This document shows, piece by piece, positions 55,727-63,912 of a stretch of DNA of 64,000 nt (position 1 is its first letter; the number at the start of each line of letters is the position of its first letter). A model generated the notes under the pieces. The model had not been told where the DNA came from, made no database searches, and was given only the letters and a program-made list of their open reading frames with translations. A program made the translations under genes and the position numbers. Origin of the DNA: Kangiellaceae bacterium (GTDB taxonomy: Bacteria > Pseudomonadota > Gammaproteobacteria > Enterobacterales > Kangiellaceae); NCBI GenBank assembly GCA_026196875.1, contig JAPHTP010000010.1, forward strand, positions 1 to 64,000. The letters run 5' to 3'.

Positions 55727-55911
55727 TATAGCTGGCGAGCAAATAAACCAGGATTTAAAACCCTTAGCTTATACTCTTGCATAGCTCATATATGTTTCAT
55801 TCCTGCAAACAGTTGTTCCTACAGGTTTGAAATTAAAGCCTAAGGCTATCGAAAATCATCCAGCAAATTGTTAATCTAGTCGCTTTGGAAAGCTAAAGTC
55901 TAAGCTTTAAT

Positions 55912-57852
55912 GTGATTGAAAAAAACGATATAACAAAATTGCCACTAGTTCTTAGTGGTCCTATTTTACGCGAGATGACGCCTAACCAGTTGACCTTTTG
56001 GTTTGCTACATCTGAAAGTGTTTCCCTGGAGTTAGTTCTTTATCCTGATTCAGAAGAAGCTTTGCCTGTTGATTTGCAGGTCTTAGACAAGGGGCACCAA
56101 AGGTTTTGTGCTGCCACAAGCTTGTACTTTCATCTACTCGTCGTTGATTTAAACGAATCGCTGCCTACGGAACGATGGATTGGGTATGATTTGTTGTTGA
56201 TTCCAGAAGGGAGTAACGAGCGAAAAAACTGGCAAGATTGGGCTCCCCACTTAGCCTATGAAGGTAGAGAGCTTCCAGGGTTCGTGTTGACATCTTCTAT
56301 TCGCAGAGTGATGCATGGATCATGTCGCAAGCCTCATCATCCGAGTGGTGATGGTCTGGTGCGCGCCGATAGTTGGTTATCCTCCCACGAGATTAGCGAA
56401 TGGCCTTCAGTGCTTATTATGAGTGGTGATCAAATTTATACAGATGATGTTTCAACACCTATGCTGGTTGCGATACATCGACTTATTCGGCTGCTAGGCT
56501 TTCCAAGCGAAAGCTTTTCCGAGGCCAGACTGTCAAATTCACAACAACTACACGATACAGAGCCGCTTTATGCGGACCGTCAGAATTTATTGCCGGCTTT
56601 AAACGATGATACAAGCTTAGGCCAGGTATTGTTTACCGGTACACGTAAACCCGTGTTTACTTCAATTAATGCGCAAAACCACTTAGTCTCTCTCGCTGAA
56701 ATTTTAGCGATGTATCTTCTGGTATGGTCACCGGCATGTTGGCAACTGATTGATATGCAAATGCCGCAAGGCCTTGATAAAAAAGGCATCGATAAAAAGA
56801 GTTTTGAATCAGAAAAGCAAATTATCGAAACATTCAAACAACAACTTCACCGGGCGCAGCGGGTCATGGCCCATCTTCCGTGTGCAATGATATTTGATGA
56901 TCACGACGTTACCGATGATTGGAATTTAACCGCTGCCTGGGAGCAGGCAGCGTATGGACACCCTTTTTCAAAACGTATCATTGGCAATGCTTTGCTGGGG
57001 TATTTCATTTGCCAAGGTTGGGGAAATGCTCCTGAACATTTCACAGAAGAAATGATTACGACAACCCAAGAGGTACTTCTTAAGCCGGGCACTCACACCC
57101 ATGATGAACTAATTGATACGCTGCTTCGTTTTCCCAATTGGCATTATCATTGGCAGACCTCTCCGGAGATTGTGGTGCTGGATACCCGTACGCACCGTTG
57201 GCGATCAGAAAAAAACTTAAACAAGCCATCGGGGTTAATGGATTGGGAAATGCTAGCCGAACTCCAGCAGAAGCTGATCGGTAAAGACGCCGTTATCTTG
57301 GTGTCTCCCGCGCCTATGTTTGGTGTAAAGCTCATTGAAGTGATTCAAAGAGTATTCACTTGGTTTGGAAAGCCACTGATGGTTGATGCAGAGAACTGGA
57401 TGGCGCACCCCGGCGCTGCTAATGTACTGCTAAACCTATTCCGCCACACCAAAACCCCCAAGCACTTTGTTATTCTCTCTGGAGATGTGCACTACTCATT
57501 CGTTTACAGCATTGAATGGCGCGGCCAAAAAAGCGCTGCAGATATTTGGCAAATCACCAGCAGCGGCATAAAAAATGAGTTTCCGAAAAATTTGCTAGAA
57601 ATTCTTGATAGAGCAAATCGATGGTTGTACTCACCTAGATCCCCCCTCAATTGGTTTACTAAAAGAAGAAGGCTTCGAATTATTCCGCATAAACCAAATC
57701 CTTCAAGCCGTGGCGAACGGTTAGTTAACTCTGCGGGCATAGGATTGGTTGAATTTAACTCTGACGGGTCGCCGCATAATGTTATTCAGCTCAACAGTGA
57801 TGGAAAGGATATTGAGTTTGAAATAGAAGAAGGTGAGGCTAGGTGGGAATAA
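55912..57852 (+). CDS. PhoD-like metallophosphatase
   Basis: The GTG-started 646-residue protein has a short N-terminal domain (about residues 1-125) and a PhoD-like calcineurin-type phosphatase core: GSCRKPHHPSGDGL, MSGDQIYTDD, MIFDDHDVTDDWN and LSGDVHYSFVYSI. These are the metal-binding positions of the family. It lacks a Tat signal peptide, so unlike secreted PhoD it is probably cytoplasmic. The substrate may be a phosphodiester; the sequence does not decide it. A small TCCTTCTAGAAGGA palindrome at 57885-57898 lies after it. Confidence 0.88.
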   Translation: MIEKNDITKLPLVLSGPILREMTPNQLTFWFATSESVSLELVLYPDSEEALPVDLQVLDKGHQRFCAATSLYFHLLVVDLNESLPTERWIGYDLLLIPEGSNERKNWQDWAPHLAYEGRELPGFVLTSSIRRVMHGSCRKPHHPSGDGLVRADSWLSSHEISEWPSVLIMSGDQIYTDDVSTPMLVAIHRLIRLLGFPSESFSEARLSNSQQLHDTEPLYADRQNLLPALNDDTSLGQVLFTGTRKPVFTSINAQNHLVSLAEILAMYLLVWSPACWQLIDMQMPQGLDKKGIDKKSFESEKQIIETFKQQLHRAQRVMAHLPCAMIFDDHDVTDDWNLTAAWEQAAYGHPFSKRIIGNALLGYFICQGWGNAPEHFTEEMITTTQEVLLKPGTHTHDELIDTLLRFPNWHYHWQTSPEIVVLDTRTHRWRSEKNLNKPSGLMDWEMLAELQQKLIGKDAVILVSPAPMFGVKLIEVIQRVFTWFGKPLMVDAENWMAHPGAANVLLNLFRHTKTPKHFVILSGDVHYSFVYSIEWRGQKSAADIWQITSSGIKNEFPKNLLEILDRANRWLYSPRSPLNWFTKRRRLRIIPHKPNPSSRGERLVNSAGIGLVEFNSDGSPHNVIQLNSDGKDIEFEIEEGEARWE

Positions 57853-57943
57853 AAGTAATTGGTTCTCTTGGCGACATTATGAAATCCTTCTAGAAGGAGC
57901 CATAGCTTTTTGCTTCGGACAAACTTGGGCTCTTATTATCTAT

Positions 57944-58402
57944 CTATTTTTTATCAATACACTGATCGCAAATACAGTTCATTTCTAATTGTGGACTGGC
58001 AAGATGAAATCCTGCTTCTTCAACATTTAGTTGAAGTTCTTCAATCATCGATTTGTTTATGGAAATTTCTTCAACCCTTTGACAGTTACTGCAGATCAAA
58101 AACTGGGGCACATCATGCGCGTGATCACAGGTAATATGTGAACAAGCTACGTATTTGTTAGCCAGGTTGAGTTTATGTACCAATTGCTCCTGCTGTAAAA
58201 ACTCTAGTATTCGATAGACAGACATTGCAGGAAGTGATTGGTCAAATTTTTTAGCGCAATAATCAGCAAGTTCATAGGCTGATAATGCCTTTTCTGATTG
58301 CAACAGTCCCTCCAGTACTTGCTTGCGCTTTTGAGTTAAACGTGAGCCATTACTTTTACAGTGCTTTTCTGCGTGGTTAATAATTGATCTTACTGTTTGC
58401 AT
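57944..58402 (-). CDS. zur: Zur-like Fur-family regulator
   Basis: The 152-residue protein has the Fur winged helix (RLTQKRKQVLEGLL, SAYELADYCAKKF, SVYRILEFLQ), a metal-site region with HITCDHAHD, and two CxxC pairs (ICSNCQ and CICDQC) that bind structural zinc. This resembles Zur more than Fur, PerR or Mur. A Zur-box-like palindrome lies 69 bp upstream of its start and a second at 58686-58700. It would repress zinc-acquisition genes when zinc is ample. Confidence 0.8.
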   Translation of the reverse strand: MQTVRSIINHAEKHCKSNGSRLTQKRKQVLEGLLQSEKALSAYELADYCAKKFDQSLPAMSVYRILEFLQQEQLVHKLNLANKYVACSHITCDHAHDVPQFLICSNCQRVEEISINKSMIEELQLNVEEAGFHLASPQLEMNCICDQCIDKK

Positions 58403-58470
58403 ATAGCCTTCGTGTTGAATTGAGTAAATTATCGATTCTGCAGATCGTTTTAAATGAGGCTGCTCGTTAT

Positions 58471-58485
58471 TGATATATTATATCA
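58471..58485. promoter_or_regulatory. Zur-box-like palindrome
   Basis: TGATATATTATATCA is a perfect 15-bp palindrome about a central T, close to the TGTTATAATATAACA-type Zur box (two paired differences). It lies 69-83 bp upstream of the zur start. Autoregulation is inference. Confidence 0.55.
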
Positions 58486-58650
58486 CCTAGTAGTAGAAAA
58501 CGAACAACCTTAGTTTTTGCTAGCTATTAGATTAGCTAACTATCTGTTTTAAATGAATATTCTCGTCTTTATTTAAACTTTGCGCCAGTTTTTTCTTTGA
58601 CTGTTCTTACTAAAATATTGCCAAGTTTCTAATTCCAGAGAGTTAAAGTG

Positions 58651-58700
58651 TTTACAGATGCGTTTCGTTGTCTGTATATTATAAATGATATGATGTATCG
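58651..58700 (+). promoter_or_regulatory. promoter with second Zur-box-like site
   Basis: TTTACA (58651-58656), an 18-bp spacer and TATATT (58675-58680) form a good sigma-70 promoter. TGATATGATGTATCG (58686-58700), matching the zur-upstream palindrome at 11 of 15 bases, covers the expected start point. Confidence 0.5.
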
Positions 58701-58940
58701 TTTCTTTTTATTTGTGAGGTGGAGCAAAAGTAAGAACGAACATGAATACCAATAAAATGAACAAAATCAGCTTGAGATTACGGCATTACTAATGCAATTA
58801 CATTGGTTTTAGTAGGAGGAATCAGCTCTAACTATAGCGGGCATAGTAATTTCTAATTTGGGTAACATGTATAAAGTGATAAAGAATTCATTGTCCTCCG
58901 ACAAATTCTGGTGGCGGTAGTTTTTGCCACCGACTTTTTT
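58687..58940 (+). ncRNA. candidate Zur-controlled short transcript
   Basis: Between the promoter at 58651-58680 and the terminator at 58910-58940 lies about 255 nt without a normal gene. AGGAGG at about 58814-58819 has no start codon at a usable distance, and TCCTCC at 58893-58898 could pair with it. A 16-codon frame (58742-58792, MNTNKMNKISLRLRHY) runs, after a +1 shift, into ITNAITLVLVGGISS, a signal-peptide-like stretch, so a broken small exported peptide is an alternative. The remaining part of the 58403-59138 gap, both before and after, shows nothing else. Confidence 0.4.
58910..58940 (+). terminator. Rho-independent terminator
   Basis: GGTGGC (58910-58915) pairs with GCCACC (58926-58931) across a 10-nt loop and is followed by GAC and six T (58935-58940). 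No annotated gene ends just upstream, which supports a short transcript reaching it. Confidence 0.7.
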
Positions 58941-59138
58941 CTTATCGCAACTGGTTTTCTACCACTCGAGCAGAACCAGTCAGCTATCGCATTTTTCAGG
59001 GCGCCCGATAACTAATAGCAGATTTTGAGATGGTATATAAATCAACAGAACGATTGATTTGTCATTTTGGGTTTTTTAAGATTAATTCAGAGACGTGCTG
59101 AGCAATAAGGAAGCGAGGAAAAATAACTAATAAAAGCT

Positions 59139-59465
59139 TTAACAACGCCACCAGGCAATTATGTCGAGCTCTTTATTAAACCAGCCATCATGCTCATGAG
59201 GATTGGCTCCAAATTCGGCGGATATCAATAAGTCTCTCCAATCGCTATGAGCTAATTGAATGGCCTTATCCAGTTGATTGGGACAGCCATCGCTTAACTT
59301 AATAATTGCGAAACGAATTCTGTCTAATTGGCTGGGGCTACTATTGCCGCAAAATGGAATCGTTTTGCCTGCATTTTGTTCAATGCTGTGTTTGGCTCGA
59401 TGATAATTCTCAGCAGAAAATTTTTTTTGCAAAAGGAATTTTTGTCTAGTGCTGAGTTCTATCAT
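59139..59465 (-). CDS. hypothetical protein, 108 aa
   Basis: The 108-residue soluble protein has no signal peptide and no membrane helix. Its C-terminal half (RIRFAIIKLSDGCPNQLDKAI, then HSDWRDLLISAEFG) and the end DIIAWWRC give a plausible folded domain but match no family I can name. The ATG at 59465 has no obvious ribosome site. It precedes the H-NOX operon in the divergent orientation. Confidence 0.55.
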   Translation of the reverse strand: MIELSTRQKFLLQKKFSAENYHRAKHSIEQNAGKTIPFCGNSSPSQLDRIRFAIIKLSDGCPNQLDKAIQLAHSDWRDLLISAEFGANPHEHDGWFNKELDIIAWWRC

Positions 59466-59805
59466 TATTTGGAATAGTATGTTGGTGGCGTTAAGGTCGT
59501 CGCGAATACTAACTTAAAACCAAGTCCGCTGTACATTAGATTTTAGTCTGGTTAACCACTTAGTCATTTCTACCGCATGATCTGAATTAATTGCAAAGCG
59601 GGTAAATCTCGTTTTGGGTAAACCCTTGCCCGATTATAACTTCCTGGCATGGATCAAATTTAGGGCCATCTTGATTAACTGTCATATTCAATTAACTTGC
59701 TGAACAACATCAATCTTCTAGCCTAATGAAGTTTCGCCAGAAATTTACCTTGCAAATCTTTTCTTGGTCTAAAGTTAAGAGGAGTGGGTTAATTTAGAGA
59801 AGATT
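59466..59805. other. 340-bp divergent intergenic region
   Basis: This spacer lies between the 108-residue hypothetical gene and the H-NOX operon. I see no clear sigma-70 or sigma-54 promoter with good spacing, no palindrome longer than 6 bp and no reading frame of note. A GAGAAG ribosome site precedes the H-NOX ATG. Confidence 0.4.
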
Positions 59806-60354
59806 ATGCAAGGCGTTATATATACAATTTTGGCCGACATGGTCATTGACAATTACGGTATGGAGTTATGGAATGAGGTAATTTCGGAGGCCTCACTGGA
59901 TTCCGGTGGTGCCTTTACCGCTGGTGTCCAATATAGCGATAGTGAGTTAATTGGTATCGTTAATCAGTTATCTCAAAAATTATCGGTTCCCGTAAAGGAT
60001 CTTATAAAGGTCTATGGAGAATATCTCTTTCCGCAATTACTCAAACAACTCCCATTAAATGATCTGGATATGAGTTCCATGCGCTCATTTTTACTCCAGG
60101 TGGATAGCGTAATTCATAAAGAGGTTAAACGGATCCACCCAGACGCCTACCTTCCCACATTTGACTATGAGCAAAATGAAAGTGATTGTTTAACAATGTT
60201 GTATCGTTCCAAAAGAAAGCTCTGCGCTCTTAGCGAAGGATTACTAATTGGTGCCTCAAACTATTTCTCAACGCCAATCAACATCAATCATAGTAAATGC
60301 ATGCACAAAGGAGATGACCACTGTCGGCTAGAGATACACATGGATGTATCTTAA
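59806..60354 (+). CDS. H-NOX haem nitric-oxide sensor
   Basis: The 182-residue protein is a stand-alone H-NOX domain. The proximal haem ligand is H104 (VIHKEVKRIHPDAYLP) and the propionate-binding motif YxSxR is Y133, S135, R137 (MLYRSKR). The distal tyrosine used by oxygen-binding relatives seems absent: the aligned region is CALSEGL. NO selectivity is therefore likely. The C-terminal CMHKGDDHC segment resembles the cysteine zinc site of other bacterial H-NOX proteins. The stop overlaps the kinase ATG by 1 nt, so the two are tightly coupled. Confidence 0.93.
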   Translation: MQGVIYTILADMVIDNYGMELWNEVISEASLDSGGAFTAGVQYSDSELIGIVNQLSQKLSVPVKDLIKVYGEYLFPQLLKQLPLNDLDMSSMRSFLLQVDSVIHKEVKRIHPDAYLPTFDYEQNESDCLTMLYRSKRKLCALSEGLLIGASNYFSTPININHSKCMHKGDDHCRLEIHMDVS

Positions 60355-61850
60355 TGAGTAATGATGCTTATAAAATCGCTTACGAACGAGAAAGGAAAGC
60401 ACGACTAGCAGCTGAGAAAATGCTAGACGAAAAAACCCGCGAAGTTACAAATAGTATGTCTTTGGTAAAGGCTCAATTTGAAGAGCTTATGGCGCGTAAC
60501 AAAGAGCTTGACCTATTGGTTACTGTGGCCAACTTTACTCAAAAGCAAATGAGCTTGACGGAAGCGCTTAAGCAGTTTATTGAAATCTTGGGAGAAGCGA
60601 CCAACTCTCCTTATATAGTTGTGTATTTGCTCAAGCAACCGTCTCATTGCTTAAAGCTTATCGAAATAAAATGGCCGACAGACAATTTTCCTGGTGAATT
60701 ACACAATTTACTATCTTCCGCCGATAATTTGGAGGGAGCTAGTTTAGCTGCTAGGGTTCTGAAAAATAAAAAAACGGTTTGCTGGAGTGCCAGCGACAAA
60801 AATTTCCCCAACCGTAGCCAGCTGTTTAATGGCGCTTTAATTGATGGTGCCTATGCCTTTCCAATTATGAGATTCGGGGAAGTAGTCGCTATTATTGAAG
60901 TTGGCGTCAAAGATTGGCTGACTTTTCAAGCTTCATGGGTCAATCAGGTTGAGTCGGTCGCCATTCAGTTAGGGGTTGCGCTAGAACGCCGAAAAGCTCA
61001 GAAAAACACTGAAGTTAAAGTTAAGGAATTAGAGTCAGCACTTGAGACTTTGCAAGCCGCTCAAACACAATTAATTCAGTCAGAGAAGCTGGCTTCGTTG
61101 GGAGAGCTAGCAGCCGGTGTCGCACACGAAATTAACAATCCAATTTCTTTCGTATTGAGCAATATGGAAACTTTGGAAGAATATACAGTAGTTTTTCAAC
61201 AGCTTATAAAGCACTATCAAAAATTAGCCAGTGATCCCGTTGATAGCGATGAAATAAGCAGAACGATACAAGAATTGGAACGAGAGGAAGATATTAATTT
61301 CATTTTAACAGATATAGAACCGATGTTGTCTGACGCTGTGGCAGGATTAAAAAGAGTAAAAGGGATAGTCAATAGCCTTAAGAGGTTTGCCCGTCAAGAA
61401 GAGTCTGAGAGTCAACCCGCGGATATTAATCAATGTGTCGAAAATGCCCTTAAGTTAACTAACAATGAAATAAAGTATAAAGCAAATGTAGTAAAGGAAT
61501 TAGCGCCGGTTCCTATAATAGATTGTCGTCCGAATCAACTAGAACAGGTTTTTGTGAATATAATTATTAATGCCTGCCAGGCGATTGACGACAAAGGAAC
61601 AATTCAAATAACAAGCAAGTTTGAAAATGATAATATTAAAGTCGAAATTGTCGATAATGGTAAAGGGATCGATAAGGACAAACTAAACAGCATTTTCGAT
61701 CCATTTTATACGACTAAACCTGTAGGAGTAGGTACAGGGCTGGGACTTTCCATTTCTTACGGGATTATTGAGAAACATAAAGGAAGGATCGAAGTTGAAA
61801 GTAGTCCTGGTAAAGGCACAAAGTTTATTACTTACCTACCTGTGGAGTGA
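60354..61850 (+). CDS. H-NOX-associated soluble histidine kinase (GAF)
   Basis: The 498-residue kinase lacks membrane helices. An N-terminal coiled coil (about 1-55) is followed by a GAF domain (about 65-212), a second coiled coil with ALETLQAAQTQLIQSEKLA, H258 in AHEINNPISFVLSN and a HATPase domain with IIINACQAI, DNGKGID and GTGLGLSISYGI. There is no receiver on the protein. In known H-NOX systems NO-bound H-NOX alters the partner kinase's autophosphorylation, so this is its likely target. Confidence 0.92.
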   Translation: MSNDAYKIAYERERKARLAAEKMLDEKTREVTNSMSLVKAQFEELMARNKELDLLVTVANFTQKQMSLTEALKQFIEILGEATNSPYIVVYLLKQPSHCLKLIEIKWPTDNFPGELHNLLSSADNLEGASLAARVLKNKKTVCWSASDKNFPNRSQLFNGALIDGAYAFPIMRFGEVVAIIEVGVKDWLTFQASWVNQVESVAIQLGVALERRKAQKNTEVKVKELESALETLQAAQTQLIQSEKLASLGELAAGVAHEINNPISFVLSNMETLEEYTVVFQQLIKHYQKLASDPVDSDEISRTIQELEREEDINFILTDIEPMLSDAVAGLKRVKGIVNSLKRFARQEESESQPADINQCVENALKLTNNEIKYKANVVKELAPVPIIDCRPNQLEQVFVNIIINACQAIDDKGTIQITSKFENDNIKVEIVDNGKGIDKDKLNSIFDPFYTTKPVGVGTGLGLSISYGIIEKHKGRIEVESSPGKGTKFITYLPVE

Positions 61851-61953
61851 TTTGTTACAAAAACTAGCAACAATTAGCGAGGATCACCTACACTAATAAT
61901 TAACGGATATTACTATCTAAACAAGCAAAGCGTTTTTCGAAACTAGGCTAAAA

Positions 61954-63375
61954 ATGAAAAATAAAATCATCATTGTCGACGACGAACCTCAGGTAATAGA
62001 CTCTATTAAACGATGTTTAAGAAAAGTTGATGCCGAATTTTTCACATTTGAAAGTCCAATCAAAGTAATAGAAAAAGTCGCAGAGATACAACCAAACTTG
62101 ATAATTACCGATCAAAGAATGCCCTTTATGAGCGGCACCGAAATGATCGAAAAAATAAGACAAGACTACAATAAATTCGATGCAATATTAGTCAGCGCAT
62201 TTAACGATTTTAATGATGTTGCCAATGCCTTTAACCAGGGAGATATACAGCAATATATTGCTAAGCCATGGGATAAGGAAGAACTTCGTCGAACGGTGCA
62301 AAGCTCTCTTGCTAGTGTACGCGATGGTTTGCGAAGTGAAGTCGTAACAAACAAGCCCGATACACCAGGATTCCATGGAATTATTAGTGCTCATGAATCC
62401 ATGGTCAAAGTTTTCAATTATTTAAAGAAAGCCTCGAGTGCCAATATTCCTGTTTTTATTACCGGCGAGACGGGGACGGGTAAGGAGCTAGCTGCAAAGG
62501 CCTTTCATCAAGAAGGGATGAGAAGAACTAGTCCCTTTGTTGCCGTTAACTGTGCTAACTTTTCCGATAGTTTAATGGAGTCGCAACTTTTCGGCCATGT
62601 AAAGGGAGCTTTTACCGGTGCGATAAGATCGCAAAAAGGACTGTTGGAGACAGCTGGGGATGGTGTTATCTTCTTAGATGAAATAACTTGCTTGCCGCTA
62701 GATCTGCAAGCCAAATTGTTAAGGGTTCTACAAGAAAGAGAGTTTTCACCCATTGGCAGTCATTCACCTCAAAAATTTCTCGCCCAAATAGTCTCTGCAT
62801 CTTCGACACCTTTAAGACAAGCGGTTGAACTAGGCGAGTTCCGAGAGGATTTGTTCTACCGACTAAATGTCGTAACTGTCGAGCTTCCGCCATTACGCGC
62901 CAGAGGAGATGATGTCATTACCCTCGCTGATCATTTCTTGCAACGTTTCTGTAAAGAACTCAATAAAGAAAAACTTACCTTTAGCTCTTCTGCACATCAG
63001 AAAATGAAGCGTTATCACTGGCCGGGAAACATTCGACAATTAGAAAATCTAATTCATAGTTTAGTTGTTCTTACTGAGGGAACTACAATTGATTCTGAAC
63101 TGATTGACTTAGATTTTAAATTTCCTGAGAACTCAATTTTAGATGGTAATACTAATATTGGTGAAGACGCGCGTAATTCCGGTGAAATTCATTTAGACGG
63201 TTTGACTCAACCGGGCTCAAATGAAATTGTACCTCTTTGGAAGACTGAGAAAAAAGCTATTGAAAATGCGATCAATGCATTCGAAGGAAATGTAACTCGT
63301 GCCGCAGCAGCATTAGAAGTTAGCCCTTCAACCTTATATCGCAAGCTCCAGTCATGGAAAGATTTAGCTAGCTAA
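61954..63375 (+). CDS. NtrC-type sigma-54 activator of the H-NOX operon
   Basis: The 473-residue regulator has a receiver domain (phospho-acceptor D53 in LIITDQRMP), an AAA+ domain with GETGTGKE (171-178) and GAFTGA (218-223), and a Fis-type DNA-binding end (TRAAAALEVSPSTLYRKL). It is the third gene of the H-NOX/kinase operon (103 nt after the kinase). Its stop overlaps the convergent gene at 63364-63861 by 12 nt, and that gene has a sigma-54 promoter, so it is a probable target. Confidence 0.94.
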   Translation: MKNKIIIVDDEPQVIDSIKRCLRKVDAEFFTFESPIKVIEKVAEIQPNLIITDQRMPFMSGTEMIEKIRQDYNKFDAILVSAFNDFNDVANAFNQGDIQQYIAKPWDKEELRRTVQSSLASVRDGLRSEVVTNKPDTPGFHGIISAHESMVKVFNYLKKASSANIPVFITGETGTGKELAAKAFHQEGMRRTSPFVAVNCANFSDSLMESQLFGHVKGAFTGAIRSQKGLLETAGDGVIFLDEITCLPLDLQAKLLRVLQEREFSPIGSHSPQKFLAQIVSASSTPLRQAVELGEFREDLFYRLNVVTVELPPLRARGDDVITLADHFLQRFCKELNKEKLTFSSSAHQKMKRYHWPGNIRQLENLIHSLVVLTEGTTIDSELIDLDFKFPENSILDGNTNIGEDARNSGEIHLDGLTQPGSNEIVPLWKTEKKAIENAINAFEGNVTRAAAALEVSPSTLYRKLQSWKDLAS

Positions 63376-63861
63376 CTCCATTTTTAGCAAATGTTCGATT
63401 GCACGCTCAAAATCTGATTCTATCAACACTGTTTTTGGTACGTTTTGTTTGTCTATTAGTTGTTCTATTGCAATCACAGGCTTGCTCTTTTCTAAAAAGC
63501 AATTAGCTAAGTGTTGAGTTCCATATTCGCTAGATACCATTATTCCTCCGATACAAACATTTGAAATGAGTTCGTGTTTTTGTAAGGGATCTTGGACTAG
63601 CTCCAAAATATCGCAGTAGTGCCGCTCTACAAATGGAACTTCTTGTTCTGTTATTAATCTGGTAGTCCCGCCAGCTGATTTTGCGTATTTGAACGCGTAA
63701 GAAACAGGGCTGGTGATACTACCTGAACATATTCCAAATCCATGAATTAATATTTTGGATGTAAGGGATTCAGTTATTTCTATTTTCTGCTGCATATTAT
63801 CATTGCTTTGAATCTGGCAGTTGATGATTGCGATATAGTCAATTAGCAATGGACGTTTCAT
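63364..63861 (-). CDS. unknown protein with its own sigma-54 promoter
   Basis: I chose the ATG at 63861 (165 aa), 7 nt after GAGAG; an upstream TTG at 63900 lies inside the promoter. The protein is soluble with cysteines at about residues 15, 45, 84, 102 and 119 and a glycine-rich ILIHGFGICSGSITSPVSYAF segment. I recognise no domain. A sigma-54 promoter is centred at about 63903, giving a 24-nt leader. It overlaps the stop of the H-NOX system's activator and is thus the best candidate for the output gene. Confidence 0.75.
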   Translation of the reverse strand: MKRPLLIDYIAIINCQIQSNDNMQQKIEITESLTSKILIHGFGICSGSITSPVSYAFKYAKSAGGTTRLITEQEVPFVERHYCDILELVQDPLQKHELISNVCIGGIMVSSEYGTQHLANCFLEKSKPVIAIEQLIDKQNVPKTVLIESDFERAIEHLLKMELAS

Positions 63862-63894
63862 AATTAGCTCTCTGATGTTGGTTTTCAAAGGAAA

Positions 63895-63912
63895 CTGCAA
63901 TGCTTGTGCCGA
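63895..63912 (-). promoter_or_regulatory. sigma-54 promoter for the unknown gene at 63364-63861
   Basis: Read on the minus strand, CGGCAC-N5-TTGCAG places the invariant GG and GC exactly 12 bp apart. Transcription would begin near 63885, about 24 nt before the ATG at 63861. Possible enhancer sites would lie beyond 63913, partly outside the window. Confidence 0.75.

Noticed and set aside
57885-57898. TCCTTCTAGAAGGA palindrome as terminator after the PhoD-like gene
   Set aside because: Only a 5-bp stem with a 4-nt loop and no adjacent U-tract.
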